Shown: positions 1-6,623, numbered from the stretch's first letter. The stretch is DNA of 64,000 nucleotides from Curvibacter sp. (GCA_004293725.1 REAW01000011.1:1-64000), one strand, 5' to 3'. Translations and numbers: made by a program. Notes: generated by a model not told the origin, from the letters alone.

Positions 1-324
1 GGCATCCACATTTACCGCCAGCAGCGTAAATGGCTTGGCCTGCCAGCCTGCGGCGTTGGCCCGGAGTTCGGGCAGGCTGTCGCGGCACACGGCGCAGTCG
101 GTAGACCACACAAATACCACCACCACCTGCTTGCGCAAGCTGCCCACATCCAGCTTCTGGCCCTTGGCGTCAACCGCGCCCAGCGCCAAGTTGCTTCCCT
201 TGGGCCATGGGGCGCTATCTACCTGGCCCTGGGCAGGGGCGCTGGCCAGCACGGCGGCGGCCAGCAGCGCACCCGGCAGCCAGCGCTGCAGGGGGGTAAG
301 GGGGAGAAATGGGGGGGCGTACAT
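1..324 (-). CDS. Thioredoxin-like (TlpA/redoxin family) protein, 3' part outside window
   Basis: The ATG is at 324 and the frame stays open to the window edge, giving 108 codons. The first ~34 residues are a hydrophobic segment ending in Ala-rich sequence, which reads as a signal peptide or anchor, so the protein is probably periplasmic. A thioredoxin-type active site CAVC falls at residues 77-80 after a hydrophobic strand (VVVVFVW), as in TlpA-like disulfide reductases. It lies 60 bp downstream of the ABC ATPase gene on the same strand and is probably the last known member of that operon. The substrate is unknown. The CxxC may serve the neighbouring Rieske or transporter proteins, which is inference. 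Confidence 0.75.
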   Translation of the reverse strand, partial: MYAPPFLPLTPLQRWLPGALLAAAVLASAPAQGQVDSAPWPKGSNLALGAVDAKGQKLDVGSLRKQVVVVFVWSTDCAVCRDSLPELRANAAGWQAKPFTLLAVNVDA

Positions 325-384
325 GGGGGCAGTCTAGGCGATGCGGTTCGAATCTGCCTCTTGGTCGGGCAAAGCCCAGATTTC

Positions 385-1032
385 TTACAGTGCGCCGGGG
401 CGGTCCAGGTGCTTGAGGTGCGTTAGGTGGGCGGGGCTGGCAATGTCGGCACTGTCGTGGGTCACCAGCAGGGCCGGAATCTGGCGGCTGCGCACTAGGC
501 CAAACACCAAGCTGCGCATGCGTTCGCGCAGCGCGGCGTCGAGCTTGGAAAACGGCTCGTCCAGCAGCAGCGCACGCGGTTGGGCCAACAGCGCACGCGC
601 CAGCGCCACACGGGCACGCTGCCCGCCCGACAGGGTGGCCGGGTTGGCGTGCAAGAAGCCGCCCATCTCCACATCCGCCAGCGCCGCCACCACCGCCGCC
701 TCGCGCGCGGGTTGGGGCCCCGGCGGTACGGCAAACAAAAGGTTTTCGCGCACGGTCATGTGGGCAAACAGCAGGTCTTCCTGAAACAAGATGCCCACCT
801 TGCGCGCCTGGGTGGGCAGGGTGTCGATGCGCTGGCCGTTCAGAGTCACCTGGCCGCTCCACGTCAGGTCATCGGCCAGCGTGCCACACACAGCGGCCAG
901 CACGCTGCTTTTGCCCGAGCCGCTTTCGCCCATCAGGGTGTGCACGGTGCCGGGGTCTACCGTCAGGTCCAGGCCCCGCACCAGCGTGGCGGTAGGAGTG
1001 GCCAGGTGGGCAATGTGAATGCGCAGGCTCAT
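385..1032 (-). CDS. ynjD: ABC transporter ATP-binding protein, YnjD-like
   Basis: This 215-aa nucleotide-binding subunit powers an importer at the inner membrane. Visible motifs are Walker A GESGSGKS (residues 35-42), Q-loop Gln84, signature LSGGQ (134-138), Walker B ALLLDEP (154-160) and H-loop His192. I chose the ATG at 1032 because it overlaps the TGA of the upstream Rieske gene by four bases (ATGA), which suggests translational coupling. An upstream in-frame start would add six residues. Size and the fused-permease partner upstream (1523-3172) match the E. coli YnjBCD system, whose substrate is not established. Thiamine- or iron-type importers are the alternative. Confidence 0.85.
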   Translation of the reverse strand: MSLRIHIAHLATPTATLVRGLDLTVDPGTVHTLMGESGSGKSSVLAAVCGTLADDLTWSGQVTLNGQRIDTLPTQARKVGILFQEDLLFAHMTVRENLLFAVPPGPQPAREAAVVAALADVEMGGFLHANPATLSGGQRARVALARALLAQPRALLLDEPFSKLDAALRERMRSLVFGLVRSRQIPALLVTHDSADIASPAHLTHLKHLDRPGAL

Positions 1033-1439
1033 GGGCCGGGCGCAATGCAAATGTGGCCTTCAGCGTCCACCAGCACCGGTATGGGCAACAGGCCCACGCC
1101 ATCACACTCGCCACCCGCACAGGCGCCATCGCTCCAGCGGTAGCGCGCGTAGTGCACATTGCAGGTGAGGCTGGTGTGGGGCACAAACATCAGCAGCTCT
1201 TGTCGGGCGGCCAGTGGCACGCCAAAGTGGGCGCAGCGGTTCACATACGCCTTCACGTCATTCCCGCTGCGCAGCAGCAGGTAGCGGAAGCCCGGGCCCG
1301 CAGCACCTGCGGGCGGCGGCAGCTCTTGCAGCAGCGCCTGCCCGTCTTCCACAGCGGCCCATGCGCCCAGCGCCGTGCCAGGGGCCGGGGCGTGGGGGAG
1401 GTCGTGCCAGTGTTGCGGTTCAGAAGGCGGCGGATTCAC
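1029..1439 (-). CDS. Rieske [2Fe-2S] domain protein
   Basis: This 136-aa protein is essentially a single Rieske ferredoxin domain. The two cluster-binding boxes are CAH (Cys69, His71) and CNVH (Cys93, His96), which give two Cys and two His ligands. The start is GTG at 1439. No signal peptide or membrane segment is seen, so it is probably a cytoplasmic electron carrier. A second Cys-containing stretch (residues 107-112) follows the cluster region. The gene sits between the permease and ATPase genes of an ABC transporter and overlaps the ATPase start by four bases, so the three are likely co-translated. Why a ferredoxin is embedded in this operon is not clear. Confidence 0.8.
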   Translation of the reverse strand: MNPPPSEPQHWHDLPHAPAPGTALGAWAAVEDGQALLQELPPPAGAAGPGFRYLLLRSGNDVKAYVNRCAHFGVPLAARQELLMFVPHTSLTCNVHYARYRWSDGACAGGECDGVGLLPIPVLVDAEGHICIAPGP

Positions 1440-1522
1440 GGGCGGGGTGGTTGTGTTTGTGGTGGGGTTTGTGGATGATAGCTATGGCAAGGAGTGTCCA
1501 CGGTACCGCCCATGCAAGCTGG

Positions 1523-3172
1523 CTAGAACCGGCGTGCCCGCCCCAGCCGCGTGGCCAAACCAAACATCAGCACCGGCAGCAGCCACTGCAGCCAGGCAAA
1601 GGCGGCGGTGAGCGAGCGTTGCCCGCCAGCGGCCAGGGTTACCGCCTCGGTGGTGACGGTGGTGAACCGGCCCGCCCCTACATACAACGTGGGCAGGTAC
1701 TGCGCCACACTGACTGCAAAGCCAATGGCCGCACTCGCCGCCAGCGCACTGCGCAGCAGCGGCCATTTCACGCGCAGCAAAAACACAGTGTGCCGGTGGC
1801 CCAGGGTGGCGCTGACGTGGCGCAGGCGCGGGTCAAACCCCTGGTAAGGCCCCTGCAGCGCAATCAACACGTAAGGCAACGCGGCCAGCGTGTGCGCCAG
1901 CCACAGCCCGGTGCCCGTGGTGTCCAGCCCCCAGGCCAGGCTGAGCCGGTGCAAGCCCACCACCCACAGCACGGCGGGCAGCACCAGTGGCAGCATGAGC
2001 AAGGGGCGGGCGCGTTGTTGCCAGTGCGCAGGCGCCCATTCCAGCCACGCCACTGCCCACAGCAATGCCGCACTGCTGCTGGCCAGCGCCAGCCACACGG
2101 TGGTCCACAGCGTGTCGCTGCTGCGCACGACACCCAACCATGCCACCCACGTCAACGTGTCGGGCCACAGGTGTGGAAACGGCCAGGGCCCAATCACGCT
2201 GCCGAGCAAAAGCGCCAGCATGACCGCGCCATACACCACTACCAGCCCCACCATGCCGCTGCCCCCGGCGGCTGCGGGGGCAAGGGCTGAGTGCGCTGCG
2301 GCGCCACGTGTCCAGCGCTGGCGCCACACCGGGGTGTGCAGCAACCCCCATGCTGCGGCAGCGCACAGGGCCAGCACAGCAGCCAATAACCATGCTGCAG
2401 CGGCACCCTGCGCGTTGAGGGCGGGGTCTGCGTCTTGCAACCACTGCCAGGCCAGCACCGCCAGGGTGGGCGGGGTGGTGGGGCCGATGAGCAACGCAAC
2501 GTCCACCACGGTGAGCCCGTAGGCCAACACGGCGAGCAAGGGCGCAGCCAGGCGCGGCAACAACTGCGGCCAGCCTATACGCCACCAAGCCGCACTGGGG
2601 CTGTAGCCCAGGGTGTGGGCCAGCCGCAGCTCTTGCTGAAGGCGCCGCGCTACATCGGGCCGCTGCAGGTGGGCCAGGGCGGCCCACAGCAAAAACGGAA
2701 TCTCTTTGCACACCAGCACCGCAATGAGGCCCAGGCCCCAGGGGTCTTGCGTGGTGGGCCAAGCGGGCGGCGCCGTGAGGCCGGTGGCCCAGGGGGAAAG
2801 CAAACGCAGCAGCCAGCCGCTGGGTGCCAGCAACGCCAGCAACCCAATGGCAAAGGCCGCATGCGGCACCGCCAGCAAGGGCGACAGCACGCGTGTGAGC
2901 TGGTTGCCTTGCGCTGTACTGTGCAGGCGCCCCACGGTGGCCGCCAGAATGCAGGCCGTGGCCAGCGTGGCCAGCACGGTGGAGCTAACCCCAGTCCACA
3001 CACTGGCACCCAGCGCCGCCGCCGTGTGCGGCGCCTGCGCCAACGCGTGCCAAGCCGCCCCATCCAAGCCAGCCGCCACCGCGCCCCACAGGCTCCAACC
3101 CAGTGGCAACACTACCGCCGCCAGCAGCGCAAGGGCGGTGGTGGGGTGGTGGGTGCGGTGGCGGCTGTGCAT
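1523..3172 (-). CDS. ynjC: ABC transporter permease with two fused membrane domains, YnjC/ThiP-like
   Basis: This 549-aa hydrophobic protein has about a dozen predicted membrane segments arranged as two binding-protein-dependent permease halves in one chain, as in E. coli YnjC (about 510 aa), ThiP and FbpB. Such fusions form the whole membrane channel and pair with one ATPase type. I start at ATG 3172 (MHSRHR), just before the first membrane segment. The open frame continues upstream through a dispersed repeat, but that part looks non-coding. It is the first gene of the minus-strand operon permease-Rieske-ATPase-thioredoxin. A matching YnjB-like binding protein lies at 19652-20851, not here. 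Confidence 0.85.
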   Translation of the reverse strand: MHSRHRTHHPTTALALLAAVVLPLGWSLWGAVAAGLDGAAWHALAQAPHTAAALGASVWTGVSSTVLATLATACILAATVGRLHSTAQGNQLTRVLSPLLAVPHAAFAIGLLALLAPSGWLLRLLSPWATGLTAPPAWPTTQDPWGLGLIAVLVCKEIPFLLWAALAHLQRPDVARRLQQELRLAHTLGYSPSAAWWRIGWPQLLPRLAAPLLAVLAYGLTVVDVALLIGPTTPPTLAVLAWQWLQDADPALNAQGAAAAWLLAAVLALCAAAAWGLLHTPVWRQRWTRGAAAHSALAPAAAGGSGMVGLVVVYGAVMLALLLGSVIGPWPFPHLWPDTLTWVAWLGVVRSSDTLWTTVWLALASSSAALLWAVAWLEWAPAHWQQRARPLLMLPLVLPAVLWVVGLHRLSLAWGLDTTGTGLWLAHTLAALPYVLIALQGPYQGFDPRLRHVSATLGHRHTVFLLRVKWPLLRSALAASAAIGFAVSVAQYLPTLYVGAGRFTTVTTEAVTLAAGGQRSLTAAFAWLQWLLPVLMFGLATRLGRARRF

Positions 3173-3185
3173 GGGGTGATAGTAA

Positions 3186-3241
3186 TCAAATTGGCATGTA
3201 GCCAGCTTGGAATATGCGCGAGCAGCTACTAAACATATAGC
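3186..3241 (+). repeat. Dispersed ~55 bp repeat, copy 1 (left flank of cassette island)
   Basis: These 56 bases match 6553-6608 in the same orientation at 46 of 56 positions (my count by eye). The core is close to TGCGCAAGCAGCTAT followed by an AT-rich stretch and ATAGC. Related copies occur at 23.5, 27.9, 31.9, 37.5 and 50.2 kb. It sits just upstream of the permease start codon. I recall a similar short repeat from Comamonadaceae genomes, which I cannot check here. Confidence 0.75.
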
Positions 3242-3517
3242 AACTATCTTCCCTTTTCTTTGGCTATTGAATGCGCACCGCGCAGCGCCTTTCTGCGCGG
3301 CCCTTGCGCTATAGTGCCTGCCACAAACAACTTCGCGCACCTGGTTCAGCAAACGCAGGGAGCGCGACACGGAGGAGTCGGGTTTTCATGGACCATTTTG
3401 TCGCTGCTGATAAATGCAACCTGCGCAGTCTCATCCCTTATTGCAAGGGGCTTTTCATGCAATTTGAAGGTCCGAATATCCGACAGGGGTCTGGAATATT
3501 CGACTCGGCTATATCTA
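3242..3517. other. Non-coding stretch between repeat and first cassette, with an imperfect palindrome
   Basis: I see no convincing gene. Overlapping plus-strand frames (3260-3841, 3271-3531) lack family resemblance and conflict with the better-supported gene at 3528. An imperfect palindrome at 3471-3503 (GAATATCC facing GGAATATTC) lies shortly before the first cassette boundary at 3518. It could be a decayed attC site of a lost cassette or the promoter/att region. A small hairpin CCCTT-AAGGG followed by GCTTTTC lies at about 3436-3450. Confidence 0.4.
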
Positions 3518-3527
3518 GTTGTGCATC

Positions 3528-3863
3528 ATGACCAACCACTTGAGTCCCGCATCGGCCGAGATGAACGAACGCATCCTTGCTCGCGTGGAGGCGCTTGGTG
3601 GCGGCTTCGTTTGGGATGCAGAGGTTTTCGCCGTCACACTAATGGACGTTGCGATCATCGACACAGAGGCAAAAGCCCTCGTCGGGCTGGTTGGTGTGCA
3701 GCAGATTGCTATGGACTGCTCGAAGACTTCACTTGCCACTTTGTGCGAGATCGCTGCCATTCCTGGCCTGCAATCGCTCGTGCTCTGCAATCCGACGCTG
3801 GAGGAGGACGAAGTGAAGTTGCTCTCTGCTGTTGGTGCTGAGGTGGAGGTCGTCGAAGAATGA
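3528..3863 (+). CDS. Cassette 1: unknown 111-aa protein
   Basis: This acidic protein of 111 aa has no motif I recognise. The C-terminal half (IAAIPGLQSLVLCNPTL) has the spacing of a leucine-rich-repeat-like segment, and the C-terminus is very acidic. I use ATG at 3528, the first codon after the cassette boundary GTTGTGCATC. A TTG nine bases upstream is in frame. Its TGA (3861-3863) runs into the attC core that starts at 3862. Gene and attC together make a cassette of about 410 bp. With no upstream gene it would rely on its own or an external promoter. An immunity or regulatory protein is possible but unsupported. Confidence 0.6.
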   Translation: MTNHLSPASAEMNERILARVEALGGGFVWDAEVFAVTLMDVAIIDTEAKALVGLVGVQQIAMDCSKTSLATLCEIAAIPGLQSLVLCNPTLEEDEVKLLSAVGAEVEVVEE

Positions 3864-3933
3864 TGCACAACCAGTCGCTCGAGCCGAGTCGCGTCGACAG
3901 GCCGCCGCTCGCGGCTCAGCTTCAACGTTGAGG
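3862..3933 (+). repeat. attC-like recombination site of cassette 1
   Basis: This is a 72-bp imperfect palindrome. The left core GATGCACAAC (3862-3871) is the exact reverse complement of the cassette start at 3518-3527. The inner arms GAGCCG (3881-3886) and CGGCTC (3912-3917) pair. The right core is GTTGAGG (3927-3933), which fits GTTRRR but ends in G instead of a pyrimidine. The layout of two outer cores, paired arms and a variable centre is that of integron attC sites. Confidence 0.7.
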
Positions 3934-3959
3934 CGTCACAAGAGACAATATCTCCCGCC

Positions 3960-4721
3960 ATGTTCCAAAAGCCGCAAGCACTCCACCTTCTGAAGACCGC
4001 GATCACTGAGATCGCGCTGCCCGATGGAACCGCCGCGACAGACCGGTTTTTTGGGCTGCGTGACGTTGACCAGAAAGTTCGGGAAGTCCGCATGGTGCTT
4101 GAAGGAGTTGAAGGGATACCAGCGTCTCTACTGACAAACCTGTCGAACGACATCGACTTTCAGGCCAACAGCCGGCGAATCCGTCTCGAAGCTTTGGCAG
4201 GTTACATCCGAAGCGCCGTCAAGTTTCTAGATACGGGGGCCTTCGAGAAGCCACAGCAGATCATTCATGCTCCGCCGGACTATTCACGCTTGACCAGTTC
4301 GATACCTGGGCTCAAAGAAGAACTCGACCGACGTTGGCGCGAAGCAAAAAAGTGCGTTCATGTAGAAGCGTTTACTTCTGCCGTCATTCTTATGGGGAGC
4401 ATCCTTGAAGGGCTCCTACTCGCAAGGGCTCAGCTTTCGGTGTCGCACGCTTATCAATCGTCTCGCGCACCCAAGGACAAGGCAGGAAAGCCAATCGCTG
4501 TCCACGACTGGACTCTCAGCACCCTTATCGATGTTGCAGTCGATGTCGGCTGGCTGAAAACGGATCGAGGGAAGTTCAGCCATGCATTGCGTGAGTCCAG
4601 GAATGTTGTTCATCCGTGGCAGGCGGTCATGAGCAGAACTGCGTTCGATCAAGCCACTTGCGTAACAACCTGGCATGTTCTGGACTCTTCTACCGAAGAC
4701 CTAATCACCAGTGCGCCGTGA
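3960..4721 (+). CDS. Cassette 2: HEPN-like protein of unknown target
   Basis: This 253-aa protein has an N-terminal part of about 110 residues with no recognised motif, then a helical C-terminal region. There the segment LRESRNVVHPW (about residues 215-225) contains an R-x6-H arrangement with the RNxxHP pattern seen in HEPN-fold proteins, including DUF4145 relatives. HEPN proteins are often RNases in abortive-infection or toxin-antitoxin systems. Catalysis here is inference, because only the R/H pair can be seen. It starts at ATG 3960, about 30 bp after the attC1 right core. TGA (4719-4721) overlaps the left core of attC2. The neighbours are other cassettes, so functional linkage cannot be assumed. 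Confidence 0.6.
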   Translation: MFQKPQALHLLKTAITEIALPDGTAATDRFFGLRDVDQKVREVRMVLEGVEGIPASLLTNLSNDIDFQANSRRIRLEALAGYIRSAVKFLDTGAFEKPQQIIHAPPDYSRLTSSIPGLKEELDRRWREAKKCVHVEAFTSAVILMGSILEGLLLARAQLSVSHAYQSSRAPKDKAGKPIAVHDWTLSTLIDVAVDVGWLKTDRGKFSHALRESRNVVHPWQAVMSRTAFDQATCVTTWHVLDSSTEDLITSAP

Positions 4722-4801
4722 CGCCAACAGTTCAGTCCAGAGGATCCGCTACAAGCTGCCTCGCAGCTTGTAGCGGATCCCCTTAACTCAAGCGAAAGGG
4801 G
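4718..4801 (+). repeat. attC-like site of cassette 2 with a perfect 18-bp hairpin
   Basis: The left core GTGACGCCAAC (4718-4728) matches the reverse complement of the cassette 2 start (3927-3939) apart from a two-base indel. The centre is a perfect hairpin: GGATCCGCTACAAGCTGC (4742-4759), loop CTC, complementary arm 4763-4780. The outer parts (AGTTCAGT on the left, ACTCAAGC on the right) pair imperfectly. The right core region GAAAGGG lacks the expected GTT, so the site may be inactive. The hairpin has no U-tract, so a terminator is less likely. Confidence 0.6.
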
Positions 4802-4806
4802 CTCAC

Positions 4807-5271
4807 ATGCCACAGTTCACAGGATTCGCTAAGCTTCGCACTTCCCATGATTTGCTGCTTAAGCTGCAGCACGACATGACGCGAATTTCCAATGATTCAA
4901 GCGACGTGTACGCCGCCTTTGACTTCTTTGTAACCGCTGAGCATCTTGTTGACTGGCTGCATCCATACCCGAACTCCGGGAACGATCAAAAGGCGCTGCG
5001 GAACAGTAATCCTCTTCTTAAGATTACGTCACACCTAGCGAATGGAGCGAAACACTTCGCAGCTACTCATAATAGGCATAAGAGCGTCGCTTCCGTGGAG
5101 AACGACGGGTACGCCGATGATTACTTCGAAGACGACTACGTAGAAGAACCAATCGTCATCACGCTTACTGATCAAGAGGCTGACACTTTTGGTTGTCGCC
5201 AGATTGATGCAATTGCTTTGGCGCGTCAAGTTCTTGCCTATTGGCAGGAAAAGATCACCGGTGCGGCCTAA
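4807..5271 (+). CDS. Cassette 3: unknown 154-aa protein
   Basis: This soluble 154-aa protein has an N-terminal helical region (AFDFFVTAEHLVDWLHP, about residues 38-54), a conserved-looking ITSHLANGAKHF segment, an acidic loop and a C-terminal helix ending AYWQEKI. I do not recognise the family and assign no function. The FFxTAEHLxDW and H-N-x2-K-H-F pattern looks structured, so the gene is probably real and not a chance frame. It starts at ATG 4807, six bases after the attC2 right core. Its TAA (5269-5271) is part of the attC3 core GCCTAAC, as is common in tightly packed integron cassettes. Confidence 0.6.
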   Translation: MPQFTGFAKLRTSHDLLLKLQHDMTRISNDSSDVYAAFDFFVTAEHLVDWLHPYPNSGNDQKALRNSNPLLKITSHLANGAKHFAATHNRHKSVASVENDGYADDYFEDDYVEEPIVITLTDQEADTFGCRQIDAIALARQVLAYWQEKITGAA

Positions 5272-5349
5272 CATTTCGGCCCACATGGACACACAGCAGT
5301 TTGCCGCTACGCGGCGCGTGCTGCGTGTCGGTGGACTCAAACGTTTGAC
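5261..5349 (+). repeat. attC-like site of cassette 3
   Basis: The left core GCCTAAC (5266-5272) fits the consensus RYYYAAC exactly and contains the cassette 3 stop codon. The arms CCCAC-ATG-GACACACAGCAG (from 5280) and CTGCGTGTC-GGTGGA (from 5321) pair with a few extra-helical bases, as attC folds require. The right core is GTTTGAC (5343-5349), with one T where a purine is expected. At about 85 bp it is within the usual size range of attC sites. Confidence 0.72.
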
Positions 5350-5386
5350 TTCACAAGAACCCCTTTCGCGCTTCCAGCGATAAGCC

Positions 5387-6259
5387 ATGCCAATATTCAT
5401 CAGCTACTCACACAAAGACAAGGAATTCGTCGATCGCCTAGCAATGCAGCTTGTCCGACGAAACGTCAACGTTTGGCTTGATCGATGGGAACTCTCGGTC
5501 GGTGACTCACTCGTCGACAAGGTGCAGGAAGCGGTTGACGGAGCAAGTGCGCTTCTAGTCGTCCTATCCAAGGCCTCTGTCGAGTCAGAGTGGTGCAAGA
5601 AGGAGCTTTCAGCCGGCCTGCTGAGGGAACTTGAGGAAAAACGCGTGGTCGTTATGCCAGTGATGCTGGAGGCCTGTGACGTGCCCGTTTTCGCTCGCGG
5701 AAAGTTGTTTGCTGACTTTCGCACCGACTTCGATTCAGGACTCACATCCGTAGTAGAGGGTGTCGCAAAGGTCACCAATCCTTCTCTCGGGCGTGTCAAG
5801 GAGTCCCTGTATCACACGGACTGGTCAATAGATTGGGGTGATGTCAATGGCCGATTCGCGATCATCTTGAACTACGTGCAAGTCCCGAACAAGGAACAGC
5901 ACACTTGCCTAACAAACATTGAGATCCTCTCTACGCCTGCAGCCACCAGACTCTTCGAGCGCATGAAGGCAGAGTCCGGCGTTGATGCGGCAAAGATGCA
6001 CGTAGTTGGTCTGTTGCGAGAAAAGATCAATGACTCGGGAGGATTGCAGCCGCGCCTATCCGACGAACGCGAGCGCATCTTCAAGTTCGCAATGAAAGGA
6101 ACTGGGCCTGGAGAGGCTTACGACGTGCGAATCGGAGTGCGACGACTTGGCGAAGATAGTGGCCGAGACGTCCTAGTGAATACCGCGAACGTGATCGCGA
6201 GCACCTACCAGCACATGAAGGAGGTTCTGAAGACCCCCAACGGAAAGCGCCCGCAGTGA
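5387..6259 (+). CDS. Cassette 4: TIR-domain protein with uncharacterised C-terminal domain
   Basis: Residues 1 to about 130 form a TIR domain: FISYSHKD at the first strand (residues 4-11), WLDRWEL-VGDS in the BB-loop region, and SEWCKKEL with the Glu expected of NADase-type TIR proteins (about residues 68-75). Bacterial TIR domains often cleave NAD+ in anti-phage defence. Residues of about 135-290 have no motif I recognise and may sense a ligand or partner. They include a short TTG-type repeatless alpha/beta-looking stretch. The start at ATG 5387 lies 38 bp after the attC3 right core. TGA (6257-6259) is adjacent to the attC4 core GCTTAAC. Gene and site together form a cassette of about 920 bp. 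Confidence 0.82.
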   Translation: MPIFISYSHKDKEFVDRLAMQLVRRNVNVWLDRWELSVGDSLVDKVQEAVDGASALLVVLSKASVESEWCKKELSAGLLRELEEKRVVVMPVMLEACDVPVFARGKLFADFRTDFDSGLTSVVEGVAKVTNPSLGRVKESLYHTDWSIDWGDVNGRFAIILNYVQVPNKEQHTCLTNIEILSTPAATRLFERMKAESGVDAAKMHVVGLLREKINDSGGLQPRLSDERERIFKFAMKGTGPGEAYDVRIGVRRLGEDSGRDVLVNTANVIASTYQHMKEVLKTPNGKRPQ

Positions 6260-6267
6260 GGCTTAAC
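6256..6267 (+). repeat. Left core of a truncated attC (cassette 4)
   Basis: GTGAGGCTTAAC is complementary to the cassette 4 start GTTTGACTTCAC (5343-5354) at 8 of 12 positions, and GCTTAAC fits RYYYAAC exactly. I cannot find a matching right half in the following ~100 bp, so the site seems truncated or rearranged and marks the end of the array. Confidence 0.5.
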
Positions 6268-6552
6268 CCCTCATATATGGACTCCCCCACAAGCGCAAGA
6301 AACTGATCGATAGTTTGGCTGTTGGGGAAGCGCCTGCAGTTGAATATCCGGCATCCAAATTCTTGAAATCCGACCCTCGAACCCTCAACGGCCAGAATGG
6401 TGGGTGTAGGAGTTGAATTTTCGCCCGCACCTGCGTATTGGCAATGCGTATGAAATGCAGGCACTTACCGCATCCCGCATGAGGTCTTCTACAACCTACC
6501 CGTGAGACCTCTTAGGCTGCATTTCGTTGCACTTTGTACTTGATTCCGCTAG
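6268..6552. other. Gene-less stretch after the cassette array, with one imperfect hairpin
   Basis: No gene is supported here. A minus-strand frame (6081-6464) overlaps the TIR gene and has no family resemblance. An imperfect inverted repeat spans about 6284-6330: CCCCCACAAGC and AAACT on the left, AGTTT and GCTGTTGGGG on the right. It could be a remnant attC or a terminator for the TIR cassette, but no U-tract follows. The rest (6331-6552) shows nothing I can name and may be debris of a former element. Confidence 0.35.
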
Positions 6553-6608
6553 TCAAAATGGCATGTAGAAAGCTTGGGGTTTGCGTGAGTAGCTATTAAA
6601 TATATAGC
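6553..6608 (+). repeat. Dispersed ~55 bp repeat, copy 2 (right flank of cassette island)
   Basis: This is the direct repeat of 3186-3241 (46 of 56 positions identical by eye, same orientation). It lies 15 bp past the stop codon of the AraC-type regulator that reads toward it. The pair brackets the whole cassette island, so recombination between repeat copies is one way the island could have arrived. Confidence 0.75.
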
Positions 6609-6623
6609 GTTCCAGTGGCGGGC

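Larger units (their letters stand above)
3518..6267 (+). mobile_element. Cluster of four integron gene cassettes without integrase (CALIN-like island)
   Basis: Four same-strand genes (3528, 3960, 4807, 5387) are separated by 86-115 bp spacers that each form an imperfect palindrome, as attC recombination sites do. In integrons the 5' bases of a cassette are complementary to the outer core of its own attC. That holds here: GTTGTGCATC (3518-3527) against GATGCACAAC (3862-3871) is exact. Cassette 2 agrees apart from a 2-base indel, and cassettes 3 and 4 agree at about 8 of 12 positions. Every stop codon lies in or against an attC core. Two outer cores fit RYYYAAC (GCCTAAC 5266-5272, GCTTAAC 6261-6267). 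Right-hand cores deviate from GTTRRRY, so the sites may be decayed. No intI gene lies in the window. Confidence 0.72.

Noticed and set aside
2435-3232. Long plus-strand open frame opposite the ABC permease gene
   Set aside because: It is a high-GC shadow of the permease on the other strand and shows no family resemblance (Gln/Arg/Gly-rich).
3471-3503. Imperfect palindrome before the first cassette as an attI or full attC
   Set aside because: attI sites are not palindromic, and I cannot find matching outer cores. It is kept only as a remark.
3260-3841. 193-codon plus-strand frame overlapping the first cassette gene
   Set aside because: It crosses the cassette boundary at 3518 and has no recognisable pattern. 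The 3528-3863 frame ends at the attC core and is preferred.
6081-6464. 127-codon minus-strand frame at the end of the TIR cassette
   Set aside because: It overlaps the TIR gene and resembles no known protein. The free part may be debris.
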